A stretch of DNA of 64,000 nt. Source: Brevibacterium sp. XM4083 (GTDB lineage Bacteria; Actinomycetota; Actinomycetes; Actinomycetales; Brevibacteriaceae). The stretch's first letter is position 1; every line of letters begins with the position of its first letter. Where the stretch lies: NCBI RefSeq assembly GCF_006489205.2, contig NZ_VFYR02000004.1, forward strand, positions 456,101 through 520,100. Reading direction: 5' to 3'. The translations under genes were made by a program, and so were the position numbers. Positions 55,295 to 63,771 of this stretch are shown here, one piece after another. Under the pieces are notes generated by a model that did no database searches, had not been told where the DNA came from, and was given only the letters and a program-made list of their open reading frames with translations.

Positions 55295-56068
55295 ATGGCG
55301 AACTCACCTTCGGGCGACTCGATGATCGATCGGCTCGTTCGCGTCCTCGGGGCCTTCGACCCCGACCACCCGAGCCTGACCACCGAGGAGCTCGCCGGCC
55401 GCGCCCAGCTGCCGAAGTCGACGGCGTACCGCCTCATCAACGACATGATGTCCCACGACCTCCTGCAGCGGGATCCGAGCGGGCGGGTGCGGATCGGGGT
55501 CGGGATGTGGGAGCTGTCGAACCGCGCCTCCGACGCCGTCGAGCTCGCGTCCCTGGCGCGGCCGCACATGATCGCCGTCCACGACTTCGTCGGGGAGAAC
55601 ACGCAGCTGGGGATCCTCCGGGAGCGGGAGGTCCTCTTCATCGAGCGGATGTCGAAGCCGATGGCCGTGATCAACCGGTCGCGCACGGCCGGCCGGCTGC
55701 CCGCGCACGCCTCCTCGTGCGGCCTCGTCCTCCTCGCGCACGCGCCCCGGCACGTGCGCGAGGCGTATCTGCGGGGTGCGCTCGCCGCGTTCACCGAGCG
55801 CACGACGACGGATCCGACGGTGCTGCGGCGGATGCTCCAGACGATCCGGACCTATCACTGCGCCGAGCTCGTCGGTCACATCGACGACGGCACGACGGGT
55901 GTCGCGGTGCCGGTCTTCGACGGCAGCGGACTGACGATCGCGAGCCTCGGCGTCGTCGTCGATTCCGAGCGCAACGTCGGGATGCCGGCGATCATGCAGG
56001 CGCTGCGGGCCGCCTCGGCGGGGATCACTCAGGACCTCATCAGCCAGGGACGGACGGTCACGGACTAG
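55295..56068 (+). CDS. IclR-family regulator of the benzoylformate operon
   Basis: A 257-aa regulator with an N-terminal winged helix (LTTEELAGRAQLPKSTAYRLINDMMSHDLL) and a C-terminal GAF-like IclR effector domain. The latter has LFIERM, RLPAHASSCGLVLLAH and GVAVPVFDGSG. It is divergent from mdlC with 133 bases between starts, so control of that operon by an aromatic acid is likely. The open frame extends 82 codons upstream over the intergenic region and is not used. Confidence 0.9.
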   Translation: MANSPSGDSMIDRLVRVLGAFDPDHPSLTTEELAGRAQLPKSTAYRLINDMMSHDLLQRDPSGRVRIGVGMWELSNRASDAVELASLARPHMIAVHDFVGENTQLGILREREVLFIERMSKPMAVINRSRTAGRLPAHASSCGLVLLAHAPRHVREAYLRGALAAFTERTTTDPTVLRRMLQTIRTYHCAELVGHIDDGTTGVAVPVFDGSGLTIASLGVVVDSERNVGMPAIMQALRAASAGITQDLISQGRTVTD

Positions 56069-56069
56069 C

Positions 56070-56333
56070 TCACGTCCGCGCGGCGTAGCGGGCGCGGCGC
56101 TTCTCGGCCTCGACCTCGCGGTTCTTCGGCGGTGCGCTCGTCACGAGGGAGTCGAGGAGGTGCTGCGTGATGTGGGCGATCTCCTCGACGGCGGCGTCGA
56201 AGGCGTCGGCGTTGGCCTTCGAGGGCTTCGTCGTCCCCGCGATCTTGCGCACGTACTGCAGTGCTGCGGCGTGGACCTCCTCCGAGTTGGCCGCGGGCGC
56301 GAAATTGTGGAGGGTTCGGATGTTCCGGCACAT
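56070..56333 (-). CDS. DUF2277 family protein
   Basis: An 87-aa protein matching the DUF2277 pattern: MCRNIRTLHNF at the start, then ALQYVRKIAG, KPSKANADAFD and LLDSLVTSAPP. The function is unknown. It is wide-spread as a single small gene in actinobacteria and other groups. TACCGT lies six bases before the ATG, so the mRNA is probably leaderless. It ends two bases from the convergent IclR gene. Confidence 0.88.
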   Translation of the reverse strand: MCRNIRTLHNFAPAANSEEVHAAALQYVRKIAGTTKPSKANADAFDAAVEEIAHITQHLLDSLVTSAPPKNREVEAEKRRARYAART

Positions 56334-56345
56334 GGCTCAACGGTA
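56334..56345 (-). promoter_or_regulatory. -10 element for a leaderless DUF2277 mRNA
   Basis: TACCGT (56340-56345, minus strand), six bases, then ATG at 56333. Confidence 0.5.
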
Positions 56346-56484
56346 CGCCGTCACTCCCCCTTGAGTGCTTGCAGAATGCAATTGCTTGGTGTGCTCAGTC
56401 AACCACACATCCGGCGCCGGCAGAATCCCCGACGTAGACTGAGCCTGACCACCGCCGAGGTGGTTCCGAACCCCAGGAGAATCG

Positions 56485-57222
56485 ATGGTCGTCCCCGGCG
56501 AGCCCGCCGAACCGCTCACCCCCGCCCAGGCGGAGAAGGTCCAGCGGCTGCGCACGGACTTCTCGCGCCTGCTCATGCATCACCGGTTCGCGATCGACGA
56601 GGTGCTCACGAAGGTCTCGATCCTCCGCGAGGAGTTCCTCACCCTGCACCGCTACAACCCGATCGAGCACATCAGCTCACGGGTGAAGACCCCGCGCAGC
56701 CTGCTCGAGAAGATCACGCGGCGCGGTCTGCCGCTCGACATCGACGTCATCCGCACGGCGATCACCGACATCGCCGGCATCCGCATCACGTGCAGCTTCA
56801 TCGCCGACACCTACCGGGTGCTCGAGACCCTCACCTCGCAGAACGACATCCGGGTCATCGAGATCAAGGACTACATCGCCCACCCGAAACCCAACGGCTA
56901 CAAGAGCCTCCACGCGATCCTGGAGATCCCCGTCTTCCTCTCCGACGGGCCGGTGCCGATCATCTGCGAGGTCCAGGTGAGGACGATCGCGATGGACTTC
57001 TGGGCGAGCCTCGAGCATAAGATCCACTACAAGTACGCAGGCGACGTGCCCGACCGCCTCGTCGCCGAACTCACCCGTGCCGCCGCGGTCGCCGGTGAGC
57101 TCGACCTCAAGATGGAGCAGCTCCACAACGAGGTCCGCGACGCCGATGCCACCGACCACGGCAACGATCTCGACGCCGAGCTCCTCCGCCTGCTGTGGAA
57201 CCTCAGCCGCGACGAGGAGTGA
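56485..57222 (+). CDS. Small alarmone synthetase (RelA/SpoT-like, RelQ type)
   Basis: A 245-aa protein with only the (p)ppGpp synthetase domain. Signature pieces are DIAGIRITCSFIADTY, IKDYIAHPKPNGYKSLHAI and EVQVRTIAMDFWASLEHKIHYKY, with the catalytic Glu in the last. There is no HD hydrolase or TGS/ACT region, so it is a single-domain synthetase similar to YjbM/RelQ. ATG has AGGAG upstream. The final helix (LRLLWNLSRDEE) fits tetramer-forming relatives. Confidence 0.9.
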   Translation: MVVPGEPAEPLTPAQAEKVQRLRTDFSRLLMHHRFAIDEVLTKVSILREEFLTLHRYNPIEHISSRVKTPRSLLEKITRRGLPLDIDVIRTAITDIAGIRITCSFIADTYRVLETLTSQNDIRVIEIKDYIAHPKPNGYKSLHAILEIPVFLSDGPVPIICEVQVRTIAMDFWASLEHKIHYKYAGDVPDRLVAELTRAAAVAGELDLKMEQLHNEVRDADATDHGNDLDAELLRLLWNLSRDEE

Positions 57223-57224
57223 GG

Positions 57225-57890
57225 TCAGAACCGAGCGGAGAATCCGCCGTCGGTGCCGATGAGCTGCCCGGAGACCCAGCGCCCGGCAGGTGAGAGCAGG
57301 AACGCGACGATGCCGCCGATGTCGGCAGGCGTGCCGAGGCGACCGAGCGGCTGGGCGGGGAGCAGAGCGGCCCGCAGGTCCTCGTCCATCCACCCGGTGT
57401 CGATGGGGCCGGGATTGACGACGTTCGCCGAGATCCCCCGCGGCCCCAGTTCTCTCGCTGCGGAGATGACGATGCGATCGAGCGCCCCCTTCGACGCCCC
57501 GTAGGGCAGATTGCCGGTGACGTGGTCGCTCGTGAACGCGACGACCGCGCCGCCGTCAGGGCCGACCTGCCGGGCGAAGGCGGCGATGAGGAGGAGGCTG
57601 GCCCGGGCGTTGACAGCGACATGTCGGTCGAAGCTCTCCGCCGTCGTGTCGAGGATGCCCGATTCGACGCCGTGGGCATGGCTGAGGACGAGGGCGTCGA
57701 GGGTGCCGTGCTCGGCGGTCACCGCCGCGATGAGTTCGTCGGGACCCGTTGGCGTCGACAGGTCGCAGGGATGGTCGGTGCCGTCGAGGTCGCTGGTGAC
57801 GACGTCCCAGCCGTCGGCTTCGAGCCGCGGCACGATGCCGGCGGCGATGCTGTCGGGTCGGCCGGCACCGGTGATGAGCGCAAGGGGCAT
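57225..57890 (-). CDS. Short-chain dehydrogenase/reductase
   Basis: A 221-aa SDR. The cofactor motif near the N-terminus is ITGAGRPDSIAAGI, NAG-like NAR at about 93, the catalytic Ser in AFTSDHVTG and YGASK with Tyr and Lys; the C-terminal GQLIGTDGG is typical. The second cofactor loop has SDLDG, suggesting NAD(H). The substrate is unknown. A TACCCT -10 lies six bases before the ATG and no Shine-Dalgarno, so it probably has its own promoter although the VOC gene ends only 16 bases upstream. Confidence 0.87.
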   Translation of the reverse strand: MPLALITGAGRPDSIAAGIVPRLEADGWDVVTSDLDGTDHPCDLSTPTGPDELIAAVTAEHGTLDALVLSHAHGVESGILDTTAESFDRHVAVNARASLLLIAAFARQVGPDGGAVVAFTSDHVTGNLPYGASKGALDRIVISAARELGPRGISANVVNPGPIDTGWMDEDLRAALLPAQPLGRLGTPADIGGIVAFLLSPAGRWVSGQLIGTDGGFSARF

Positions 57891-57902
57891 GGTTCGAGGG
57901 TA
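57891..57902 (-). promoter_or_regulatory. -10 element for a leaderless SDR mRNA
   Basis: TACCCT (57897-57902, minus strand), six bases, then ATG at 57890. Confidence 0.5.
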
Positions 57903-57906
57903 GTGC

Positions 57907-58260
57907 CTACTCCCGGTGGGCGACGATGTTGAAGACGTTGCCGTCGGGCGCGCGGACGAAGAAGCGCCGCACGCCCCATTCCTCGTCGGTGAGCGGGTGG
58001 ACGATCTCGACCCCGCGGTCGACCGCCTCGGCGTAGGCGGCGTCGACGTCGTCGACCTTGATCGAAGCCGCCGCGTCGACCGGGGCGGTCGCGTCCGCGG
58101 TGACGACCTGGAGGTGCGCACCGGTCTCGGGTGAGGTGAACCGGGCGACCCAGCCGAGGTTGAACTCCTCGGTCGCCAGCCCGAGGTAGGACGTGTAGAA
58201 GTCGCGCGCGGCCGCGATATCGGCGACCGGCAGATCGGCGATGATGCTGTGGACTCTCAT
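57907..58260 (-). CDS. VOC-family (glyoxalase-like) protein
   Basis: A 117-aa single vicinal-oxygen-chelate unit: ADLPVADIAAARDFYTSYLGL, a central HLQVVTAD strand, and GVRRFFVRAPDGNVFNIVAH at the end. Proteins of this size act as dimers; they include glyoxalases, resistance proteins and epimerases. No specific function can be assigned. A GAAAGGGAAG region serves as ribosome-binding site. It ends ten bases from the macrodomain gene upstream. Confidence 0.85.
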   Translation of the reverse strand: MRVHSIIADLPVADIAAARDFYTSYLGLATEEFNLGWVARFTSPETGAHLQVVTADATAPVDAAASIKVDDVDAAYAEAVDRGVEIVHPLTDEEWGVRRFFVRAPDGNVFNIVAHRE

Positions 58261-58270
58261 GGCTTCCCTT

Positions 58271-58804
58271 TCACCACTGGTCGTGGTCGAAGACCTGGCA
58301 GAAGACGCTCGTCATCGCGTCGCTGAAGAGGACGAACTGGACCTCGGTGATCGTCTCCCAGCGCCCACGGGCTCGCCCGTCGACGATGACGGCATGCGCC
58401 GCCTCGGCGACGTCCCGCGGTGACCAGCCGTAGACCCCGCCGCCGATCGCCGGGAATGCCACCGAGGCGGCCCCGACCTCCTCGGCGACGTTGAGGCTCG
58501 ATTCGAACGCCGACTCGAGCACCTCCGGGTCGGCCTCACCGGCGTTCCGATTCGGGCCGACGGTGTGGATGACCCACTTCGCCGGCAGCTCCCCCGCCTC
58601 GGTGGCCACGGCCTGACCTGGGGGAAGACCCCGCGGCAGGCTCGTCCGCCGCAGCTCCCTCGTCGCCTCGAGGAGGGCAGGTCCCGCCGCGCGGTGGATC
58701 GCCCCGTCGACACCGCCTCCGCCGAGGAGACTCGAGTTCGCGGCGTTGACGATCGCGTCGACGCTCACCTCGGTGATATCGCCTTCGAGTACCGTGATCT
58801 TCAT
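58271..58804 (-). CDS. Macrodomain protein (O-acetyl-ADP-ribose deacetylase type)
   Basis: A 177-aa MacroD/YmdB-like protein. ADP-ribose-binding blocks are VDAIVNAANSSLLGGGGVDGAIHRAAG near the start (written as one conserved loop of about 27 residues at 16-42), AKWVIHTVGP and FPAIGGGVYGW. The family hydrolyses O-acetyl-ADP-ribose or mono-ADP-ribosyl groups. TAGACT lies six bases before the ATG, so the mRNA is probably leaderless. It diverges from the amidotransferase gene. Confidence 0.9.
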   Translation of the reverse strand: MKITVLEGDITEVSVDAIVNAANSSLLGGGGVDGAIHRAAGPALLEATRELRRTSLPRGLPPGQAVATEAGELPAKWVIHTVGPNRNAGEADPEVLESAFESSLNVAEEVGAASVAFPAIGGGVYGWSPRDVAEAAHAVIVDGRARGRWETITEVQFVLFSDAMTSVFCQVFDHDQW

Positions 58805-58816
58805 GGAGCGAGTCTA
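58805..58816 (-). promoter_or_regulatory. -10 element for a leaderless macrodomain mRNA
   Basis: TAGACT (58811-58816, minus strand), six bases, then ATG at 58804. Confidence 0.5.
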
Positions 58817-58832
58817 GTCAGGACGGTGGCAG

Positions 58833-59624
58833 ATGTGCAGGCTTCTCGGATTCATCTCACCGACCCCGGTGAGCGCGGCCGGGCTGATCGGCCGGGAGCA
58901 GTGTCGGCAATGGCAGGACCTCGGCCGACTCCACGACGACGGGTGGGGCACCGCATGGATCGATCCCGCCACCGAGGCGCTCGACCGGTTCCGCACGCCC
59001 CACGAGGGCACGAACGACCCCCGACTCACTGCGGCGCTCGACGATGCGGCCGCGCGCGGACGGATCGTCCACCTGCGGATGGCGACGACGGGGATGGCCG
59101 ACCTCGTCGAGAACACGCACCCGTTCCTCGCCGACGGCGTCGCACTCGCGCACAACGGGTCGATCCACCCGGTCGAGCAGCTGCGGGGACGGGTCACCGA
59201 TGCCGAGCTCGCCCGCATCGGCGGCACGACGGATTCGGCGCTTCTCTTCGCCCTCATCCTCCGGCGGGTCGATGCGGGCACCCCGCTCCTCGAGGCCGTC
59301 GTCGAGACGGTGCGTGAGATCCGCGCGGAGTTCGACCATCCGGGCATCAACCTGCTCGTCCTCACCCCGGCAGAGCTCATCGTCGTCCACGCGACGCTCG
59401 GCACCGACGTGCCCTACGCGAGCTTCGACACCTCAGGCACCGGTGGCAGGCTTCCGCTCGACCATCGCGATCACTACTACCGGATGAGCTGGCAGCGCTT
59501 CGACGACGGGGCGACGATCGTCACGAGTTCGGGACTCAGTCACGCCGGGTGGAGCCGGATCGAGCAGAACACCGCGATGCGGCTGACCGTCGCCGACGGC
59601 GCGGAGACGATCGTGCGACTGTGA
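58833..59624 (+). CDS. Class II glutamine amidotransferase-like protein
   Basis: A 263-aa Ntn-type glutaminase domain with Cys2 as nucleophile after removal of Met1 (MCRLLGF). Other family blocks are LHDDGWGTAW, RIVHLRMAT, NTHPFL, LAHNGSI and GTTDSALLF. It is similar to YafJ and EgtC-like stand-alone amidotransferases. No synthase domain is fused and no ergothioneine genes are nearby, so the acceptor is unknown. Confidence 0.88.
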   Translation: MCRLLGFISPTPVSAAGLIGREQCRQWQDLGRLHDDGWGTAWIDPATEALDRFRTPHEGTNDPRLTAALDDAAARGRIVHLRMATTGMADLVENTHPFLADGVALAHNGSIHPVEQLRGRVTDAELARIGGTTDSALLFALILRRVDAGTPLLEAVVETVREIRAEFDHPGINLLVLTPAELIVVHATLGTDVPYASFDTSGTGGRLPLDHRDHYYRMSWQRFDDGATIVTSSGLSHAGWSRIEQNTAMRLTVADGAETIVRL

Positions 59625-59625
59625 C

Positions 59626-59850
59626 CTACGCCTTCTGAACGGTGATCGTCCACGCGGCGTCGCCGGTTCGGTCGAAGTGCGTGACCGGGTAGCCGTTCTC
59701 CGCCGCCCACTGGGGAATCGCCTCGGTGGCCTGGGTGCAGTCGAAGTTGATCACGAGTTCGTCACCGACACTCAAGTCGCTGATCGCGTCCTTGGCCTCG
59801 ACGAGCGGGAAGGGGCAGACGAGCCCGTTGGTCTCGAGGATCTGTTTCAT
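59626..59850 (-). CDS. tusA: TusA-like sulfur carrier
   Basis: A 74-aa SirA/TusA-fold protein with the CPFP motif (Cys12 as persulfide carrier), EAKDAI and LVINFDC. It lies under the same operon as a YeeE/YedE transporter, with a four-base overlap. That pairing is the TsuA/TsuB thiosulfate-uptake arrangement, so it more likely works with the transporter than in tRNA thiolation. Confidence 0.9.
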   Translation of the reverse strand: MKQILETNGLVCPFPLVEAKDAISDLSVGDELVINFDCTQATEAIPQWAAENGYPVTHFDRTGDAAWTITVQKA

Positions 59851-60902
59851 GCTGTCCTGCTTTCCGCGGGCACGGGAGTGCTCGCTGCGCTGCGTGGTCT
59901 GATGGTGGCCTTCGCGGCGATGGCCGCGCCGACGATCATGAAGAACGTCGCGACCCAGCCCTGGTATTCGAACTGTGCGGTCGAGACCATGGCGTTGCCG
60001 ACGGTGCAGCCGCCGGCGATCGCCGCGCCGATGCCCATCCCGACGCCGCCGGCGATCGCCTTGAGTAGCGTCTCACGGTCGGGCACGCGGATCCGGAACT
60101 CACCGGAGGCCTTCGCGGCGATGAACGAGCCGACGAGGATGCCGATGACGAGCATGACTCCCCAGTCGACGAGGGTGACGTCCCCGGTGGCGAAGTAGGT
60201 GACGAGGTTCGCCGAGGGGGTCGTGATGCCGAGCCCGGAGTTGCGTCCCGTCGCCGCCGACAGCGGCCACGCGAGTGTGGCGATGACGCCGATGATCGCG
60301 GCCGTGGCGAACGGGTTCCACCGCTTCTCGAAGAGGAGGTGGGCCAGTCCGGTCCGCCGCGGGGGCAGCGCGGCCACCGGGGTGGTGAGCTTGCGGTTGT
60401 GGCGAACGGTCAGCCACACGGCGACTCCGGAGAGCGCGATCGCGAACACCCACGGGCTCAGTCCGGTCGTCGCACTCAGGGTGCCGTCGGGCACAGTGAT
60501 CGACCGCAGACCGTCGGTGAGTCCCGCTGCCGGCCCGGTCTTCATGATCGCAGCGGTCAGGGCGAAGAAGATCAGCGCCATCCAGCTGCCGACGAGTCCT
60601 TCCCCGACCCGGTAGTACGTGCCCGTGGCGCAGCCCCCGGCGAGGATCATCGAGGCCCCGAAGATGAGTCCGCCGAGGATGGAAGCCAGCCACGGGAACG
60701 CCGACTGCTCGAGGGTGATGATCCCGAGCGAGCTGAAGGCGGCGAGGCCGATCGCATGGACGGCGATGACGACGATGAGCGCGGAGAACCACCGGGTGTT
60801 GCCGGTGAGCGTGAGATCGCGGAAGGCGCCGGTGACGCAGAAGCGTCCGCGCTGGAGGACGAATCCGAGCAGCAGCCCGACGACGAGTCCGGTGATGATC
60901 AT
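59847..60902 (-). CDS. YeeE/YedE (TsuA-like) sulfur-compound transporter
   Basis: A 351-aa membrane protein with about nine to ten helices in two related halves. The conserved cysteines that relay thiosulfate in TsuA are in QRGRFCVTG, LAGGCATGT and IAGGCTVGN. ATG at 60902 gives MIITGLVVGLLLGFVLQRG; an upstream extension is not hydrophobic and is rejected. With the downstream TusA-like gene it probably takes up thiosulfate or a related sulfur species. Confidence 0.9.
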   Translation of the reverse strand: MIITGLVVGLLLGFVLQRGRFCVTGAFRDLTLTGNTRWFSALIVVIAVHAIGLAAFSSLGIITLEQSAFPWLASILGGLIFGASMILAGGCATGTYYRVGEGLVGSWMALIFFALTAAIMKTGPAAGLTDGLRSITVPDGTLSATTGLSPWVFAIALSGVAVWLTVRHNRKLTTPVAALPPRRTGLAHLLFEKRWNPFATAAIIGVIATLAWPLSAATGRNSGLGITTPSANLVTYFATGDVTLVDWGVMLVIGILVGSFIAAKASGEFRIRVPDRETLLKAIAGGVGMGIGAAIAGGCTVGNAMVSTAQFEYQGWVATFFMIVGAAIAAKATIRPRSAASTPVPAESRTA

Positions 60903-61173
60903 GGATGGCCTTCCTGACGGTGTGCACCCGGGCCGTCCTGCGATGACGGGGCCCAGGTGTTGAGCACTGCGGTGCAGAACTGACAATGTCAGCCCGAAAG
61001 ATCTGAGTAAACACCCATCAGCACCGCCCACTATTGTTGAGCAATCAGGCCGATCGCGTCAATGCCTGCGTCATGTGCCGTCACTCACGCACGCCGTTGA
61101 ATGAGAAAGCTCTCGCGCCGGTTTCGTGGTGCGGAGCACACTGAGGTGAACCCTGACAGGCAAGGAGGCCTCA

Positions 61174-62370
61174 GTGCCAGATCTCCACACCGATGTCGCG
61201 ATCGTCGGCGCAGGACCCGCGGGACTGATGCTCGCGCATCTGCTCCACAACGCCGGCATCGACTCCGTCGTCGTCGACAATCGCAGCCACGACGACATCG
61301 CGACGACCCATCGCGCCGGGATCCTCGAGGCCGCCTCGGTGCGGATGCTCGAGACCCCGGGCATCGACTCCCGCGTCCACACCGCAGGCCATCGCCACGA
61401 CGGCATCGACATCCGCGTCGACGGGGTCAGCCACCCCCTCGACTTCCCCGACCTCGTCGGCGAATCCGTGTGGCTCTACCCGCAGAACGAGATCTACGTC
61501 GACCTCGCCGCCGCCCGCGCCCGCACCGGACGACCGACGTTCCACTCGGTGACCGACACCCGCCTCGACGCCGTCGACTCACCGTCCCCGCAGGTGCGCG
61601 CCGTGACCGCAGACGGTGAGCCGCTCACCGTCACCGCCCGGTACGTCGTCGGCGCCGACGGCTCCCGCGGCCCCTCCCGAGCATCGATCCCCGAAACCAC
61701 GCGCAAGCGGTTCTTCCACGAGTACCCGTTCGCGTGGTTCGGGATCCTCTGCGAGGCGCCACCGAGCCACGAGGTCCTCATCTACTCCCGCTCCGCACGC
61801 GGCTTCGCGCTGATCTCCCAGCGCAGCGACACCGTCCAGCGGATGTACTTCCAGGCCCCACCCGACACCGAGGTCGCCGACTGGTCCGACGACCGCATCT
61901 GGACCGAACTCCAGGCCCGGGTCGAGGGCCCCGACGGCTTCGCACTCCGGACCGGTCCGATCATCGACAAGACGGTCCTGCCGTTCCGCTCCGCCGTGAC
62001 CGAGCCGATGCAGCACGGCTCCCTCTTCCTCGCCGGCGACAGCGCCCACACCGTCCCACCGACCGGGGCGAAGGGCCTCAACCTCGCTTTCGCCGACGTC
62101 GCGGTGCTCGCCCCCGCCCTCGTGCGCGCCCTGCAGGACTCCGACGCCGAGGCGCTCGCCCGGTACTCGGCGACCGCGACGACGCGCGTCTGGAAAGCCC
62201 AGCACTTCTCGTTCCAGATGACGAGGATGCTCCACACCGACCCCACCGCGGATCCCTTCGAAGCCCGCCGCAGCCTCGGCGAACTCGATTCGATCCTTAC
62301 CTCCGACCACGGCCGCCGTTACCTGGCCGAGTGCTACACCGGCTGGCCGCACACCACCACCATCCCCTGA
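61174..62370 (+). CDS. pobA: 4-hydroxybenzoate 3-monooxygenase
   Basis: A 398-aa class A FAD monooxygenase that turns 4-hydroxybenzoate into protocatechuate with NAD(P)H. FAD motifs are VAIVGAGPAGLMLAHLL, VVGADGSRGPSR and LFLAGDSAHTVPPTGAKG. The start is GTG with AAGGAGG five bases upstream. It heads pobA-pcaH-pcaG-pcaB, 17 bases before pcaH, so its product is used at once. Confidence 0.95.
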   Translation: MPDLHTDVAIVGAGPAGLMLAHLLHNAGIDSVVVDNRSHDDIATTHRAGILEAASVRMLETPGIDSRVHTAGHRHDGIDIRVDGVSHPLDFPDLVGESVWLYPQNEIYVDLAAARARTGRPTFHSVTDTRLDAVDSPSPQVRAVTADGEPLTVTARYVVGADGSRGPSRASIPETTRKRFFHEYPFAWFGILCEAPPSHEVLIYSRSARGFALISQRSDTVQRMYFQAPPDTEVADWSDDRIWTELQARVEGPDGFALRTGPIIDKTVLPFRSAVTEPMQHGSLFLAGDSAHTVPPTGAKGLNLAFADVAVLAPALVRALQDSDAEALARYSATATTRVWKAQHFSFQMTRMLHTDPTADPFEARRSLGELDSILTSDHGRRYLAECYTGWPHTTTIP

Positions 62371-62387
62371 AGAAGAGAGGTCAGACC

Positions 62388-63188
62388 ATGAGCGCACAGA
62401 AGCTCTCCGGTCCCGACGACGCCGCCGAATCCCAGGCGACGCTGAGCGCGGAGATCAACGCGATCGGCAGCGAGTACCGCGGCGCCGTGGCAGCCGGCGC
62501 CCCCGTCGAGACGCAGCCGCGACTCGACTACCCGCCCTATCGCTCCTCCCTCCTGCGGCATCCGACGAAGGACCTGCGCCACACCGATCCGGAGACGATC
62601 GAGCTCTACTCGCCGGCGTTCGGCCACCGGGACATCGGCACCCTCGAATCGGATCTGACGATCCAGGCTGGCGGAGAGCCGATCGGTGAGCGCATCCGCG
62701 TCACCGGCCGCGTCCTCGACGGCCAGGGCCGGCCTGTCGCCGGTCAGCTCGTCGAGATCTGGCAGGCGAACTCCGCCGGCCGCTACATCCACAAACGCGA
62801 CCAGCACCCGGCCCCCATCGACCCGAACTTCACCGGGGTCGGACGCACCCTGACGGGACCGGACGGATCGTACTCGTTCACGACGATCAAACCCGGCCCC
62901 TACCCGTGGAAGAACCACCACAACGCGTGGCGACCGGCCCACATCCATTTCTCGCTCTTCGGCACCGAGTTCACGCAGCGCATGGTCACGCAGATGTACT
63001 TCCCCGGTGACCCGCTCTTCGCCCTCGACCCGATCTTCCAGTCGATCACTGACGACAAGGCGCGCGAGCGCCTCGTGGCCACATACGACCACGACATCAC
63101 CGAACACGAATTCCTCATGGGCTACTCGTGGGACATCGTCCTCACGGGAGCCGAGCGGACCTGGATGGAAGAGGACGACGATGCCTGA
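62388..63188 (+). CDS. pcaH: Protocatechuate 3,4-dioxygenase beta subunit
   Basis: The 266-aa Fe(III)-binding subunit of the intradiol dioxygenase that opens protocatechuate to 3-carboxy-cis,cis-muconate. The four ligands of the Pseudomonas enzyme are recognisable: Tyr in GRYIHKRD, Tyr in IKPGPYPW, and both His in WRPAHIHF. ATG at 62388 has AGAGAGG upstream. Its end overlaps pcaG by eight bases. Confidence 0.96.
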   Translation: MSAQKLSGPDDAAESQATLSAEINAIGSEYRGAVAAGAPVETQPRLDYPPYRSSLLRHPTKDLRHTDPETIELYSPAFGHRDIGTLESDLTIQAGGEPIGERIRVTGRVLDGQGRPVAGQLVEIWQANSAGRYIHKRDQHPAPIDPNFTGVGRTLTGPDGSYSFTTIKPGPYPWKNHHNAWRPAHIHFSLFGTEFTQRMVTQMYFPGDPLFALDPIFQSITDDKARERLVATYDHDITEHEFLMGYSWDIVLTGAERTWMEEDDDA

Positions 63189-63753
63189 GACCGAGTACAC
63201 CGCCACCCCCGGCCAGACCGTGGGACCCTTCTACGGCTACGCCCTGCCCTACCCGGGCGACAGCGCGCTCGTCCCGCCGGCAGCGGCCGACGCCGTGCAG
63301 CTGGCCGGGGTCGTCTACGACGGCGCAGGGGTGCCCGTGCCCGATGCGATCCTCGAGATCTGGCAGCCGGACGAGACCGGCACGGTGTCCCGGGAGACCG
63401 GGTCGCTGCGCCGTGACGGCTTCACATTCACCGGGTTCGGTCGCGCCGCCTGCGACCCCGAGGGACGGTTCAGCTTCTCGACCGTCGTTCCCGGCCCCAC
63501 CGAGGAGGGCAAGGCCGCCTTCATCAGCGTCGTCGTCTTCGCTCGCGGTCTGCTCAACCGGCTCTTCACGCGGGTCTACATCCCCGGTGACGCCGAGGCG
63601 CTGGCCGCCGATCCGCTGCTGTCCTCCCTCGACCCGGCCGACCGGGACCGTCTCATCGCGACCCGGGAGGCTGACGGAACGCTGCGATTCGACATACGGT
63701 TGCAGGGAGAGGACGAGACCCCGTTCCTCCGGTTCCCCGGCCACACCGACTGA
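63181..63753 (+). CDS. pcaG: Protocatechuate 3,4-dioxygenase alpha subunit
   Basis: The 190-aa non-iron partner of PcaH. It begins TPGQTVGPFYGYAL and has the same beta-sandwich blocks (LEIWQPDETG, GFGRAACDPEGRF, VFARGLLNRLFTRVYIPG) without iron ligands. The overlap with pcaH keeps the two at equal expression. Confidence 0.95.
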   Translation: MPETEYTATPGQTVGPFYGYALPYPGDSALVPPAAADAVQLAGVVYDGAGVPVPDAILEIWQPDETGTVSRETGSLRRDGFTFTGFGRAACDPEGRFSFSTVVPGPTEEGKAAFISVVVFARGLLNRLFTRVYIPGDAEALAADPLLSSLDPADRDRLIATREADGTLRFDIRLQGEDETPFLRFPGHTD

Positions 63754-63771
63754 GACGACTGAGGAGACTGC

